DNA of 64,000 nt, from contig JAJJLU010003463.1 in assembly GCA_023807065.1 (NCBI GenBank), positions 1 through 64,000 of the forward strand, read 5' to 3'. Of the stretch, positions 32,639 through 42,060 are shown piece after piece (position 1 is the stretch's first letter; each line of letters begins with the position of its first letter). The position numbers and the translations under genes were made by a program. The notes beneath the pieces were generated by a model. That model was not told where the DNA came from. It searched no databases and saw nothing but the letters and a program-made list of their open reading frames with translations. This DNA is from Isotricha intestinalis (taxonomy: Eukaryota > Ciliophora > Litostomatea > Vestibuliferida > Isotrichidae).

Positions 32639-32742
32639 TTCTTATTATAATTTAAAAAAAATAATTTAAAAAAAACCAAAAAAAAAAATCTATTTATGAA
32701 ACTCAAAAATTAAAAAATAAAAATATATTTTATTATTATTAT

Positions 32743-34539
32743 TTAATCTTGTAATTTTTCAATAACATTCATTTTAGATTTAATAGATTGAATAATCATA
32801 TTTCCAATTTCATCTCCAATTTTAATATTTTTAATATAACCACCTTTAATTTTCATTTCTTCTTTTTTTAATCTAACTTTATTATCAATATTATCACTTT
32901 GTTCTTGAACAGATTTAATTTTTTGAAAAATATTATTATCATTATCATCAATTATTATTTTATTTTTATAAGTTTGACTAGAAGAATTTTTTTTCTTTTG
33001 AAACTCTTCTAAATAATTTATTGGTTTTTCTGGTTTTGGATGAAGTAATCTTATTGGTTGTAATTTTTTATTTTTTGAAATTAATAAATTTGAAAAATCA
33101 TTATTTAATATATTATTATTTAAATTATATTCTGATTTATTATTATTTATTTTTGGTTCATAATAATATAATTGTAATCTTTTTTTATTATTATCTTCTG
33201 TTTTTAAAACACTTTGCTTATCTATTTTATCTTTTCTTTTTTCTCTACTTTTTTTTAAATTTATATTTACTTTTGGTTTTGGAATATTTGAATTTGAATA
33301 ATTTATTTTTATTTTTTCTAATTCTTTTTTTTTTTCTAATTTTTCCATTTCATTTTCTTTTTCTTTTTTTTCCATTTTTTTTAAAATTAAAGAAGTATTT
33401 GTAACATAAGAATTGAGTAATTGATTTCTATCACTCCACATATTTTTTAAATATTTTTTTTTTTCTTTTTCTTCCTCTTCAATAATTTTTCTTTGATTTT
33501 TATGTTTTAAATTAAATTCTTCCAATTCTTCTAATGTAATTACTTGTTTTTTATTTAAATTACTTAATTCTAATAATCTTAATTCTTCATTTTCAAATTT
33601 TTCTTTATTTATGTAATATAAATAATCTTTTTCTGTTTTATGATTTTTTTCATTTATATATTGTTTTGTTTTTTCTAATTTTTCATCAATTTCCTTTTTT
33701 CTTTTTAATATGTTTTCTTTTTCTTTTTCATTTTTTTCTGCAAATAATTTTTCTTTTTTTTCTAAATTTTCTTTTTCTTTTTCAATTAACATTTTTTCTC
33801 TTTTTTCAAAAGTTATTTTTTTATCTTCTTTTAATTTATTATAAGATTCAATTGAATCTTTATAAAATCTTTTAGCTTTTTCTTTATAAATTTCTTTATC
33901 TTTTTCAAAATTATTATAAAAATTATCCATTATTTCTTTTTTACTTGGTTTAGTTAAATCAGTAATTTTTTCAATTTGTAAATTTAAATCATATAATCTT
34001 AAATTTAATTCATCTTTTTTTTCTTCAATTTCTTTTAATTTATATTTTTTAATGTTATCTTCAACAATATTATTATTTAAATTAATTTCATCTTCTAAAA
34101 TTTTTTTTGAAGTTTCTAATTTATTTATTGACTTTTTTATTTGATCTTCATTTTGTTTTAATAACTTTAATTTTTTTATTGTTTCTCTTGATAATCTTCT
34201 TTTGAAGATATTCGAATTATTTAATATTGAATTAACACTTTTTGAATTTAGATTTATATTAATATTATTTTGAGATATATCATTATATATATTTTCATTT
34301 GTTTTATTTATTTTGTCTGAAATAACATTTTTAATATTATTTGAAACTTCCATTGTATTAAATTTATCTTTTAAATAAGTTTCTGTTATGAAAGTTTTTG
34401 GAGTTTCTTGATTTTGATTTTTCAATTTATTATAATCTTTTAAATTAGCTTTTTGATTAATAATTTTTTTTTTTTTTTCTATTTTTTTTGAAAATATTTT
34501 AACTTCTCCTTTTGATAAATCATTATATTCTTCTGCCAT
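32743..34539 (-). CDS. Long coiled-coil protein, 598 aa
   Basis: The frame is intact from the ATG at 34539. After a disordered start, residues 135-180 (KRRLSRETIKKLKLLKQNED) begin an almost unbroken charged coiled coil to about 440, rich in EKEKE and KKE runs. A basic Ser/Pro segment (SNIPKPKVNINLKK) follows, and a moderately conserved-looking C-terminus contains IRLLHPKPEKPINYLEEFQK. Such architecture is common in cytoskeletal or ciliary proteins, but I recognise no named family. The compositional repeats make homology claims unsafe. Confidence 0.6.
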   Translation of the reverse strand: MAEEYNDLSKGEVKIFSKKIEKKKKIINQKANLKDYNKLKNQNQETPKTFITETYLKDKFNTMEVSNNIKNVISDKINKTNENIYNDISQNNININLNSKSVNSILNNSNIFKRRLSRETIKKLKLLKQNEDQIKKSINKLETSKKILEDEINLNNNIVEDNIKKYKLKEIEEKKDELNLRLYDLNLQIEKITDLTKPSKKEIMDNFYNNFEKDKEIYKEKAKRFYKDSIESYNKLKEDKKITFEKREKMLIEKEKENLEKKEKLFAEKNEKEKENILKRKKEIDEKLEKTKQYINEKNHKTEKDYLYYINKEKFENEELRLLELSNLNKKQVITLEELEEFNLKHKNQRKIIEEEEKEKKKYLKNMWSDRNQLLNSYVTNTSLILKKMEKKEKENEMEKLEKKKELEKIKINYSNSNIPKPKVNINLKKSREKRKDKIDKQSVLKTEDNNKKRLQLYYYEPKINNNKSEYNLNNNILNNDFSNLLISKNKKLQPIRLLHPKPEKPINYLEEFQKKKNSSSQTYKNKIIIDDNDNNIFQKIKSVQEQSDNIDNKVRLKKEEMKIKGGYIKNIKIGDEIGNMIIQSIKSKMNVIEKLQD

Positions 34540-34617
34540 TAAAAATATTATAATTTTTAAATAACTTTTTTAATAAATAATAACATAATTAAAAAGTAAT
34601 AATATAAAAATAAAATT

Positions 34618-35944
34618 TTATTTAAACTTAAATTGTGGTTTATTTTCAAATTTTTTAAGAGAAATATCTTTTAATTTTTTTTCTCTTTCTTTTTCTCCAA
34701 ATTCATCAACATCTTTTTTTAAATTTCTAGTTTCTTTTCTTAAAATAATTAATTTTTTATATAAATCTCTACATTCTTCAGGAATATTTTTTAATATTTC
34801 TTCTAAATCCATTTCTTCTCTTCTTTCTAAAACTTTTAACCAATATTTTTCTATTATTCTTACAGCAGCTTTTTTTTTTTTCATTAATTTCATTTTTCTT
34901 TCAAATTCTTTTTTTCTTTTATTAAAACGAATATTTTCTTTTATTTTTAATAATTCATTTTTATATTTTTTTCTTATCAAAATACCTTTTATTCTTTTTT
35001 GAATTTTTATTAATTTATTTATTATTTTTTCTTTTAATTTATTATATTTTTTTTTTGCAATATTTTTACGAATGTGACTTTGAATTTTTATTATTTTTAA
35101 CCCATAATTTTTTAGTTTTTTTATTATATTTTTTGTTGTTATTTTCATTATAATTTTTTCTAATTTTTTTGTAAAAAAGTTTAAATTCAGTTTTTTTTTT
35201 ATTTTTAAATAACCTATATCTAATTTTATTATATTTAAAGAGTTATTTATTGATTTTTGAAATTTAGAAATTGGTAAATTTTTTCTTTTTAAGTATAAAC
35301 TTTTTAATTTTATTTCTTTTATGTATTTTTTATTCAGGTTGAGATATTCCTTTAATATTTTTAATCGAGATAAATTATATAATCTTATTATTTTTATTCT
35401 CATACTTTTTAAGGAATTTATTTCTTTTATTACTAATTTTTCTTTTTCTTTTCTTTCTTTTTCTTTTCTTTCTTTTTCTTTTCTTTCTTTTTCTTTTCTT
35501 TCTTTTTCATTTTTTTCTTCTTCAAATTTTTCTCTTTCTTTACTTTTAGCTTTGTTTTTTTCATTTTCAATGCTTTCATTTTTTTTTAAATTTTCATGTT
35601 CTTTGAGCTTATATTTTGGGATTTCATTGATAAATTTATTTTGAAAAATAATATTATTAGCACTTAAAGAATGTTCTAAATTATTAATTTTATTAATATT
35701 ATTATCAAAAGGTAAATCAGTTTTTATCTTTTGTAATTTAATTTTATTATTATTATTTCCTTTTTTTTCTTCTTTGAATTTAAATTTAAATTTTATTTTA
35801 TCTAAAGTAATTTTGTTAGTTTTCTATATAAATTAAATAATCTTTTACTGCTGTTTTTTCATTCCAATTAAAAAATTTCTTTATTTTAATAGGTTGTAAT
35901 CTTTTTTTTCCTGGAGCAGAAATTAAATGAAATTCTTCGTGCAT
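34618..35944 (-). CDS. IQ-motif, Lys-rich coiled-coil protein, two exons
   Basis: Exon 1 (35944-35849, 32 codons starting MHEEFHLISAPGKKRLQPIK) joins exon 2 (35823-34618) over a 25-nt GTAAA...TAG intron (35824-35848, phase 0), the shortest in the window. The product is 433 residues. A perfect-looking charged repeat (ERKEK units, 15 nt each) sits at about residues 130-155. Two IQ-like motifs follow, IIKIQSHIRKNIAKKKY and LIKIQKRIKGILIRKKY, both with I-Q-x3-R/K-G-type spacing, which bind calmodulin or light chains in other proteins. The last 60 residues contain a small conserved-looking block IPEECRDLYKKLIILRKETR. This suggests a calmodulin-linked cytoskeletal protein. The exact family is unknown. 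Confidence 0.65.
35440..35508. repeat. 15-nt coding microsatellite, about 4.5 units
   Basis: The plus strand repeats a 15-nt unit of T tracts broken by single C (TTTTCTTTCTTTTTC). On the minus strand it encodes the ERKEK repeat in the IQ-motif protein. Because the unit is in frame, copy-number change would alter length without breaking the protein. Confidence 0.85.
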
Positions 35945-36405
35945 TTAAAACAATCAAATTATTTTTAATTAAAATTATATTATTATACAATATAAATTAT
36001 TTAAAAATTTAAAAAAAATATAATTAAAAAAAATATTTATTTGTTTTTAGGCATTAATTAAATTGAATAAAAGTGGATTTCTTTTTTTCTAATTCATTAT
36101 TATTTTTATAGAATAGTGTTTAAATTTTATTTTTTATTGTTTGATATAATATTTATTATACTTTTATTAATTAAATTAAAATAAATTGATATTTTAAAAA
36201 AATTAAATTCTTATTGTTTTTCATTAATATTTAATTGATATTAATCACCAAAACTCATATTTTTTTTAATAAAAAGGAAATAGATTTATCTTTTAGATAA
36301 TTAAATTTTGTCTTTGAACACCAAAAAATTAATCTAATTTAAATTTTTATGTGAAAAAATGTATAAAAAATAAAAAAAATTTAATTTAAAAAATTTTAAA
36401 AAAAA
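35945..36405. other. Intergenic between divergent genes
   Basis: This is the shared 5' flank of the IQ-motif gene (minus) and the zinc-ribbon kinase gene (plus). No ORF, RNA gene or clear promoter element can be told apart from the A+T background. Confidence 0.5.
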
Positions 36406-38766
36406 ATGATAAAAAGAAGTTTCACAAACAATGAAATTTTTTCTCATTCAGAAAAAGAAATAAAAGAAATATATATTCAAGAATTTAATGATTTATTTCC
36501 ATATATATTAAAATATCAAAGTGGTAAATTTTTAACAAATTTATTTAAAAGAGTAAAATTAACATTTATCCAAAAATTTAACGACATTCCAAATTCTTCA
36601 ATTTTAGATAAAATAGAAAAATACATAATAGAAACATTATATACAAAAGAATATCAAAATGCATATGAAATATTTAAACAAATAAAGAATAAATTAGAAT
36701 CAAGTTCTGAAGAAGAAATAAATAATTTAATTTTTAACGGACATAACTTTATTAAACATTGTAATAAAAATGAAAATCCAATTCATTCATGTGGAAATAA
36801 ATTATATTATAATAAAACAATATTAAATAATATAATGTTAATATGTATTAATTGTAATCAAATATATAAACATGATATGATTAATATGTTATGTGATAAT
36901 TGTAATGATGAATTTTATACTAAAATAATAAATAATAATAATTTAAATGAAAAATTACTTCCTGCAACTTGGGCAAAATATCATTGTAATGCAGTAATAA
37001 ATGATAAAATGAAATGTTCTTTTTGTCAGAATATTTTATATATTGATTCTTCAAATAATAAAATAATAAGATGTTTAAAATGTAATTATAGTAAAAATAT
37101 ATCTGAAATTACTTTTAAATGTATTTTATGTAAAAAAGATTTTTATTCAGAAGCTAAAATTTATAATCCTTTAGAATTTAAAATTTTAAAAATGGCTGTT
37201 AAAGATACTTTAGTTAATTATATTAAAGCAATTCCTAATGATAATAATATTAATGATATTGAATTTAAATGTGGATGTACATTTAATTTCAATCAATGTA
37301 AATATTATCATAAAAAAAGTTGTAAAGGTGAAATGTTAAAAGGAATAATGAACAAGAAAAAAATATTAGTTTGTTCTCTTTGTCATTCTTTAAATTTTTA
37401 TGATAATTATGTTTGGATGTGTCCTATTTGTGAACAAAGAACAGGAATAAATATTTTAGAAAAAAAAAATAAAAAAATAAAAAATGATAATTATTATATT
37501 AGTAAAAGTAAAGAAAGGAAAAAATCAATGATATATAATTCAGCTGAAAAAAACAATTATTCTGAAATTGGAAATCAAAGTTCAAGAAGTGAAATGAAAA
37601 AAAGAAAAAATTCTTGTGATGAAAATCCAAGAATTAAAAATTATTCTCCTTTAAAAATAATATATAAAAATAATCATAGAAATTGTCCTTTAAGTTCAGC
37701 AATGAAAAATAAAAATATATCAAATAAAGAAAATGATTCAGGAAGTTCAAATAATATAAATAAAAAAATATATAATATAAAAAGAAAAATATCACCAGTA
37801 AAAATAATAAAACAAAAATTAATTTCTAAATTTGAAGAATCAATCTCTCCAATAAAAAATTATATATCTCAAAAACAAATACCTAAATTAGAGCAAATAA
37901 ATTTATGTAAAATTGATTATAAATTTAATTCAGATGAATATGAAATTAAAAGTAAAATAGGAGAAGGTTCTTTTGGAAAAATATATAAAGTACAAAAGGA
38001 TAATATAGAATATGCAATGAAGAAATTAATAGGAACATCAAAAGATGATTTTAAAATTTTAAAACATGAATATGATATTTTAAGTTATCTTTGTAATTCT
38101 AAAAAAATAAATGTTATAAATATATATGGATTACAAGCAAAAATTTTAGATAGAACAACAACAGTAATGTATATTTTAATGGAACTTGCTGAAACAGATT
38201 GGGAAAAAAATATAATAGAAAGATCTAAGAATTTATTATATTATACTGAAGAAGAATTAATAAATATAATAAGAAGTTTAGTTTATTCCTTTAATATTTT
38301 GCAAAAAGAAAAAATATCTCATAGAGATATTAAACCACAAAATATATTAATATGTCAAAATAATATATTTAAAATTGCTGATTTTGGAGAAGCAAAAGTA
38401 TTAAAAGCAAACAATAAAAATACTGACATGCAAACAATAAGAGGAACTGAATTATTTATGAGTCCAATATTATTTAAAGGAATGAGATTAAGAAGATTAA
38501 AAAGTATTGAACATAATATTTATAAAAGTGATGTTTTTTCACTTGGTTTTTGCTTAGTTTTTGCAGCTTCTTTAACTTTTAATTGTTTATATGATATTAG
38601 AGAAATTTATAATATGAAATTAATTGAAGATAACTTAAGAAAGTATTTTAATGGAAGATATAGTGAAAAATTTATTCAGTTAGTTTTATGTATGTTAGAA
38701 ATTGAAGAAAATGATAGAATGGATTTTATTGAGTTGAATAAGTATATTTTAAAAGAGTTTTCTTAA
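36406..38766 (+). CDS. Zinc-ribbon array fused to a Ser/Thr protein kinase
   Basis: 786 residues. After a helical N-terminus (1-120), residues about 128-350 hold many CxxC knuckles: CINCNQ, CDNCND, CSFCQN, CLKCNY, CILCKK, a CGC/CKYYHKKSC cluster, CSLCHS and CPICEQ. They suggest four or five zinc ribbons. A basic disordered linker (360-500) leads to a kinase domain with glycine loop GEGSFG (about 519-524), AMKK lysine (about 537), catalytic HRDIKPQN (about 639), DFGEA (about 658) and a GTELFMSP activation-segment end. All catalytic residues are present, so it should be active. Zn-ribbon/kinase fusions of this kind are known to me mainly from ciliates. Neither substrate nor ligand is evident. 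Confidence 0.88.
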   Translation: MIKRSFTNNEIFSHSEKEIKEIYIQEFNDLFPYILKYQSGKFLTNLFKRVKLTFIQKFNDIPNSSILDKIEKYIIETLYTKEYQNAYEIFKQIKNKLESSSEEEINNLIFNGHNFIKHCNKNENPIHSCGNKLYYNKTILNNIMLICINCNQIYKHDMINMLCDNCNDEFYTKIINNNNLNEKLLPATWAKYHCNAVINDKMKCSFCQNILYIDSSNNKIIRCLKCNYSKNISEITFKCILCKKDFYSEAKIYNPLEFKILKMAVKDTLVNYIKAIPNDNNINDIEFKCGCTFNFNQCKYYHKKSCKGEMLKGIMNKKKILVCSLCHSLNFYDNYVWMCPICEQRTGINILEKKNKKIKNDNYYISKSKERKKSMIYNSAEKNNYSEIGNQSSRSEMKKRKNSCDENPRIKNYSPLKIIYKNNHRNCPLSSAMKNKNISNKENDSGSSNNINKKIYNIKRKISPVKIIKQKLISKFEESISPIKNYISQKQIPKLEQINLCKIDYKFNSDEYEIKSKIGEGSFGKIYKVQKDNIEYAMKKLIGTSKDDFKILKHEYDILSYLCNSKKINVINIYGLQAKILDRTTTVMYILMELAETDWEKNIIERSKNLLYYTEEELINIIRSLVYSFNILQKEKISHRDIKPQNILICQNNIFKIADFGEAKVLKANNKNTDMQTIRGTELFMSPILFKGMRLRRLKSIEHNIYKSDVFSLGFCLVFAASLTFNCLYDIREIYNMKLIEDNLRKYFNGRYSEKFIQLVLCMLEIEENDRMDFIELNKYILKEFS

Positions 38767-38957
38767 ATTTTTTGTTTTTTTGTTGGGTTATTATTTATTA
38801 TATATTTTAATTTAATTAAAGAATAGATTTATTTAATTTTTTTTTTGGGAAAAAATCAATAATATTTTTATTTTATTTTAATTAATAAAAATACTTGAAT
38901 TTATATACTTTATGATAAATAATATATTATAATGTATTTACAATGAAAAAAAATAAA

Positions 38958-39806
38958 TTAATGTTGAACAAAAGAAAACGAGAAATTGAAATTAGTATTT
39001 TTAAAAGGTTTATTTGACTGATTTGAAGTTGATGTACTTGAATTAATTTCATTATAAGAAAAAGATATATTTATTTTTTCAGAATTTTTCATAAAATGTT
39101 TCTTTATATTTTCATAAGAATAATTTTCATTTTTTATTTCTGATAAATTCGAAGTATCCCAAATATTGAAATTTTCCTCTTCAAAACTTATATCTTCCCA
39201 TTTGATTTTTCTTTTAAAATCTTTTAAATTTATATCATTAAAAAAAATTGAATTATTATTTTTTTCTTTTTCAATATTAATTTTTTCTTTTTTCATTGAA
39301 AAATTATTATTCAATAAAATTTCTTTTAAAAATAATTGACTTTTATTATAATATTTTTTCAAATATTCAGAGCTTTTAATAATTTCATCTTTTAATAAAC
39401 AAATAAAATAATTTTCAATCGAATGATTTTTATTAGTTTTATTATCATTCAAATTTTTAATGTTAAAATTAATAAGTCCATTTATAATATTTAAATCATT
39501 TTTAGAAGAACAAAAAAGATATTTTTGAGAAAGATTATCATTAATTAATTTTTGAAAAGCAATTTTTTCATTAGCACAATAAAAACAATTAAAAATTGGA
39601 AGTGGAATAGTTTTTAAGTCTTCTTTATTTAATTTTTTTCTTTGTTTTTTTTCTGATATTAAATCTAAATTTATTGAAATTGAATCTTCAAAATATTCTT
39701 TTTCTTCAAAATCATTTATAAAACTTAATTCTTCTTCATTAAACTTTTCATTTTCTATTCCTTCTAAAAAAAAATCATTTGGTGAAAATTCTTCTTCATT
39801 TTTCAT
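38958..39806 (-). CDS. Hypothetical acidic protein with a CxxC motif, 282 aa
   Basis: The intact frame starts at the ATG at 39806. The N-terminal third is Glu/Asp-rich. The one conserved-looking block is at about 65-110: LKTIPLPIFNCFYCANEKIA, then a helix and KYLFCSSKNDLNIINGLINF. This is a Cys pair followed by a single Cys, and could be a small metal-binding motif. A Trp-containing motif, WEDISFEEENFNIWDTSNL, lies at about 208-227. The C-terminus is Ser/Asn-rich. I recognise no named family. The block reads like a lineage-conserved protein. Confidence 0.55.
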   Translation of the reverse strand: MKNEEEFSPNDFFLEGIENEKFNEEELSFINDFEEKEYFEDSISINLDLISEKKQRKKLNKEDLKTIPLPIFNCFYCANEKIAFQKLINDNLSQKYLFCSSKNDLNIINGLINFNIKNLNDNKTNKNHSIENYFICLLKDEIIKSSEYLKKYYNKSQLFLKEILLNNNFSMKKEKINIEKEKNNNSIFFNDINLKDFKRKIKWEDISFEEENFNIWDTSNLSEIKNENYSYENIKKHFMKNSEKINISFSYNEINSSTSTSNQSNKPFKNTNFNFSFSFVQH

Positions 39807-40040
39807 TTATGGTGAAAAAATTAAAAAAAATAAATAATGAAAAAATTAATTATTCTTTTTTAATATTTTTTTAAAAAAAATAAGAAGAGAAAAAATAAAA
39901 TAAAAAAAAAATAAATGTTTCCAAAACCTAAATTAAAAATAAAAAAAACATATTATAATAATTCAATAAAAAAAATCTAAAAAAAAATTTTTTTAATAAG
40001 ATAAATTAGACAAAATTAATAAATCAATTAAAATTAAAAT

Positions 40041-40838
40041 ATGTCAATGGAAAATATAAGATATTTACTTATAGGATCTCCAGAAACAAAAGAAGAAATA
40101 GGTTCATTTCCAGAAAAAGGAGTTCCAAAAAAAATAAAAACAGATTCATTTCAAATTTTTCAAAAATTTTGTTCAACAACAAAAATGAAAGATTTAAGAA
40201 ATAAAATAAACAATAATAATGATGGAAATTATTTTTTCACCATAAATTCAGAAGATATATTTTATTTAATTTTAGCAGATGATAATTTAAAAGAAAGTGA
40301 AATTTTTGGATTAATTGATTTTATTCAAAAAGAAAATATACCATTATTAGTTGATACAACAACAAGAAAATTAAATTTAGTAGGAAGACAAAATTTAAAA
40401 AAAGCAATTCAAAGTTATTTTGAAAATAATAATTCAATGAATAAATTAAATGATATTAATGTTGAATTAGCTGAAACTAAAAAATTAATGACAAATGGAA
40501 TAAATAATATGACTAATAATATTGCAAAAGTTGAAGTATTAGATGAAAAATCTAATCAAATTAAACAAAATGCTATAGAATTTAATCGTGGTGCAGTTGC
40601 TTTAAAAAAATATGCTTGGTGGTCTAATTGTAAATGGACTATTATTTTAATATTAATTATTATTTTATTGTTAATTATTATTTTACCTATTAGTATTAGT
40701 GTTGGAAAAAAGAAAAAAGATAATAAAGAAGAAAATAATAATAATAATAATACTATTTCTAATAATAATAATGGGAATGTTAATAATAAAAGGAGATTGA
40801 GGATTTTATATTTAGAAAATGAATATTTTAGTTATTGA
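40041..40838 (+). CDS. VAMP/synaptobrevin-like longin SNARE with a non-Arg zero layer
   Basis: 265 residues ending at TGA. Residues 1-125 fit a longin domain (RYLLIGSPETKE, FFTINSEDIFYLILADDNL). Residues about 138-190 form a synaptobrevin motif (ELAETKKLMTNGINNMTNNI, then KVEVLDEKSNQIKQNAIEF) closing with the characteristic juxtamembrane WW (AWWSNCKW). One membrane helix follows (199-221). When aligned to R-SNAREs, the ionic zero-layer position is Asn160 instead of Arg. After the helix comes a lumenal Asn-rich tail of about 45 residues, which usual VAMPs lack. It lies 79 nt before a VPS9-domain gene on the same strand. A role in endosomal or lysosomal fusion is likely. Confidence 0.8.
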   Translation: MSMENIRYLLIGSPETKEEIGSFPEKGVPKKIKTDSFQIFQKFCSTTKMKDLRNKINNNNDGNYFFTINSEDIFYLILADDNLKESEIFGLIDFIQKENIPLLVDTTTRKLNLVGRQNLKKAIQSYFENNNSMNKLNDINVELAETKKLMTNGINNMTNNIAKVEVLDEKSNQIKQNAIEFNRGAVALKKYAWWSNCKWTIILILIIILLLIIILPISISVGKKKKDNKEENNNNNNTISNNNNGNVNNKRRLRILYLENEYFSY

Positions 40839-40917
40839 GTTTTTTTATTAAATTTTTTTTGTTTTTTGAAAATGTTTTAAAATCTTTATTTTAAGTTTTT
40901 GTTTATTTTTAAATTTA

Positions 40918-41973
40918 ATGAATAAGAATAAAGAAATTATTTATCAAAATTTACGTTCTAAAAAAGGAGCAAATTTATTAATTGAATTAAAAAAAAGTGT
41001 AAAGAATTTGCTATTAATAATTAAAGAAGATAAAAAATCAATTATTGAATTATCAAATGATTACCAAGATATAATATATTCAATTTCTTTAAATTATAGT
41101 AAAACTTTTAAAATTGATTTTGAAGTCAATAATAAATTATTTAAAGACTTAACCTTAGCAATAGAAAATATAATTTCAAAAAGTATTTATAATAAATTAA
41201 TGAATAAATTAATTTCTGAAGAAAAAGGGAAATTTGATGAATTGATTAAACAATATAATTCTTTTATAACTTTAAATAATTTAGGAATTGTAACACAAAT
41301 AAATTTATTTGAATTAAATGAAAAAGTAGAATATTTTAAAAATATAATTTCATTAAAAGATGCAAATGAAAAATTAGAATATATTTTATTTCTAGTAAAT
41401 TATCTTATAATAAATTATCAAAAAGAAAATATTACTTTGATTCTTTCTTATATATTAATAACAAGTGATTTAATTAATTTAAAAGAACATTTTTATTATT
41501 CTAAATTGTTTCATTTTAAAATGTGTAGTTCATCAGAAGAAGAATATTCTTTATTATTGTTTGAAGAAGCAATTAAATTTATAGAAAATTTAAATAATAA
41601 TCATGATATGTTAACAATAACGGATGAAGAATTTAAGAATTATATTGAAGAATATAAAAAAAGAAAAATAATCTCTCAAATTGAAAATTTATCAAATAAA
41701 AATAAAAATGATAATATAGATACAAATGTAAATATATTAATTGAAATGATAAATAAAATAAGATCAGGAAATAATATAGAAAAAAATAATAATGAAATAT
41801 ATGATAATATAATTAAAGATTCTCCATTGTTATCGATTCAAGTTAAACAATTATATAATAAATATTTTCATAATAATAAATCTTTTCAACAAATGACTTA
41901 TTCTGAAATAGAACAATTATATAATGATTTTAAAATAACTTTAAAACTAATTGAAAGTAGTAATAATGATTAA
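40918..41973 (+). CDS. VPS9-domain protein, putative Rab5-family GEF
   Basis: 351 residues. The central part matches the VPS9 fold: a helical bundle first (40-140), then KLEYILFLVNYLIINYQKEN, ITLILSYILITSDLINLKEH, FYYSKLFHFKMC and EEYSLLLFEEAIKFIENL. These correspond to the family's D..LP.liyvii.anp..L.s.l.fi..F and GE..Y.ft.l.sAv.fIe. The usual Asp-Leu-Pro is not exact here, so exchange activity is uncertain. VPS9 proteins load GTP on Rab5/Rab21-type GTPases on early endosomes. The C-terminal 90 residues are helical and polar. It lies close downstream of a VAMP-like SNARE gene. Confidence 0.7.
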   Translation: MNKNKEIIYQNLRSKKGANLLIELKKSVKNLLLIIKEDKKSIIELSNDYQDIIYSISLNYSKTFKIDFEVNNKLFKDLTLAIENIISKSIYNKLMNKLISEEKGKFDELIKQYNSFITLNNLGIVTQINLFELNEKVEYFKNIISLKDANEKLEYILFLVNYLIINYQKENITLILSYILITSDLINLKEHFYYSKLFHFKMCSSSEEEYSLLLFEEAIKFIENLNNNHDMLTITDEEFKNYIEEYKKRKIISQIENLSNKNKNDNIDTNVNILIEMINKIRSGNNIEKNNNEIYDNIIKDSPLLSIQVKQLYNKYFHNNKSFQQMTYSEIEQLYNDFKITLKLIESSNND

Positions 41974-42060
41974 AAAATATATTTTATATATATAAGAAAT
42001 CATTTATTAAATTTAAAAACAAATTTAACAAAAAAAATTAATATTATTTTCTGATTTATT

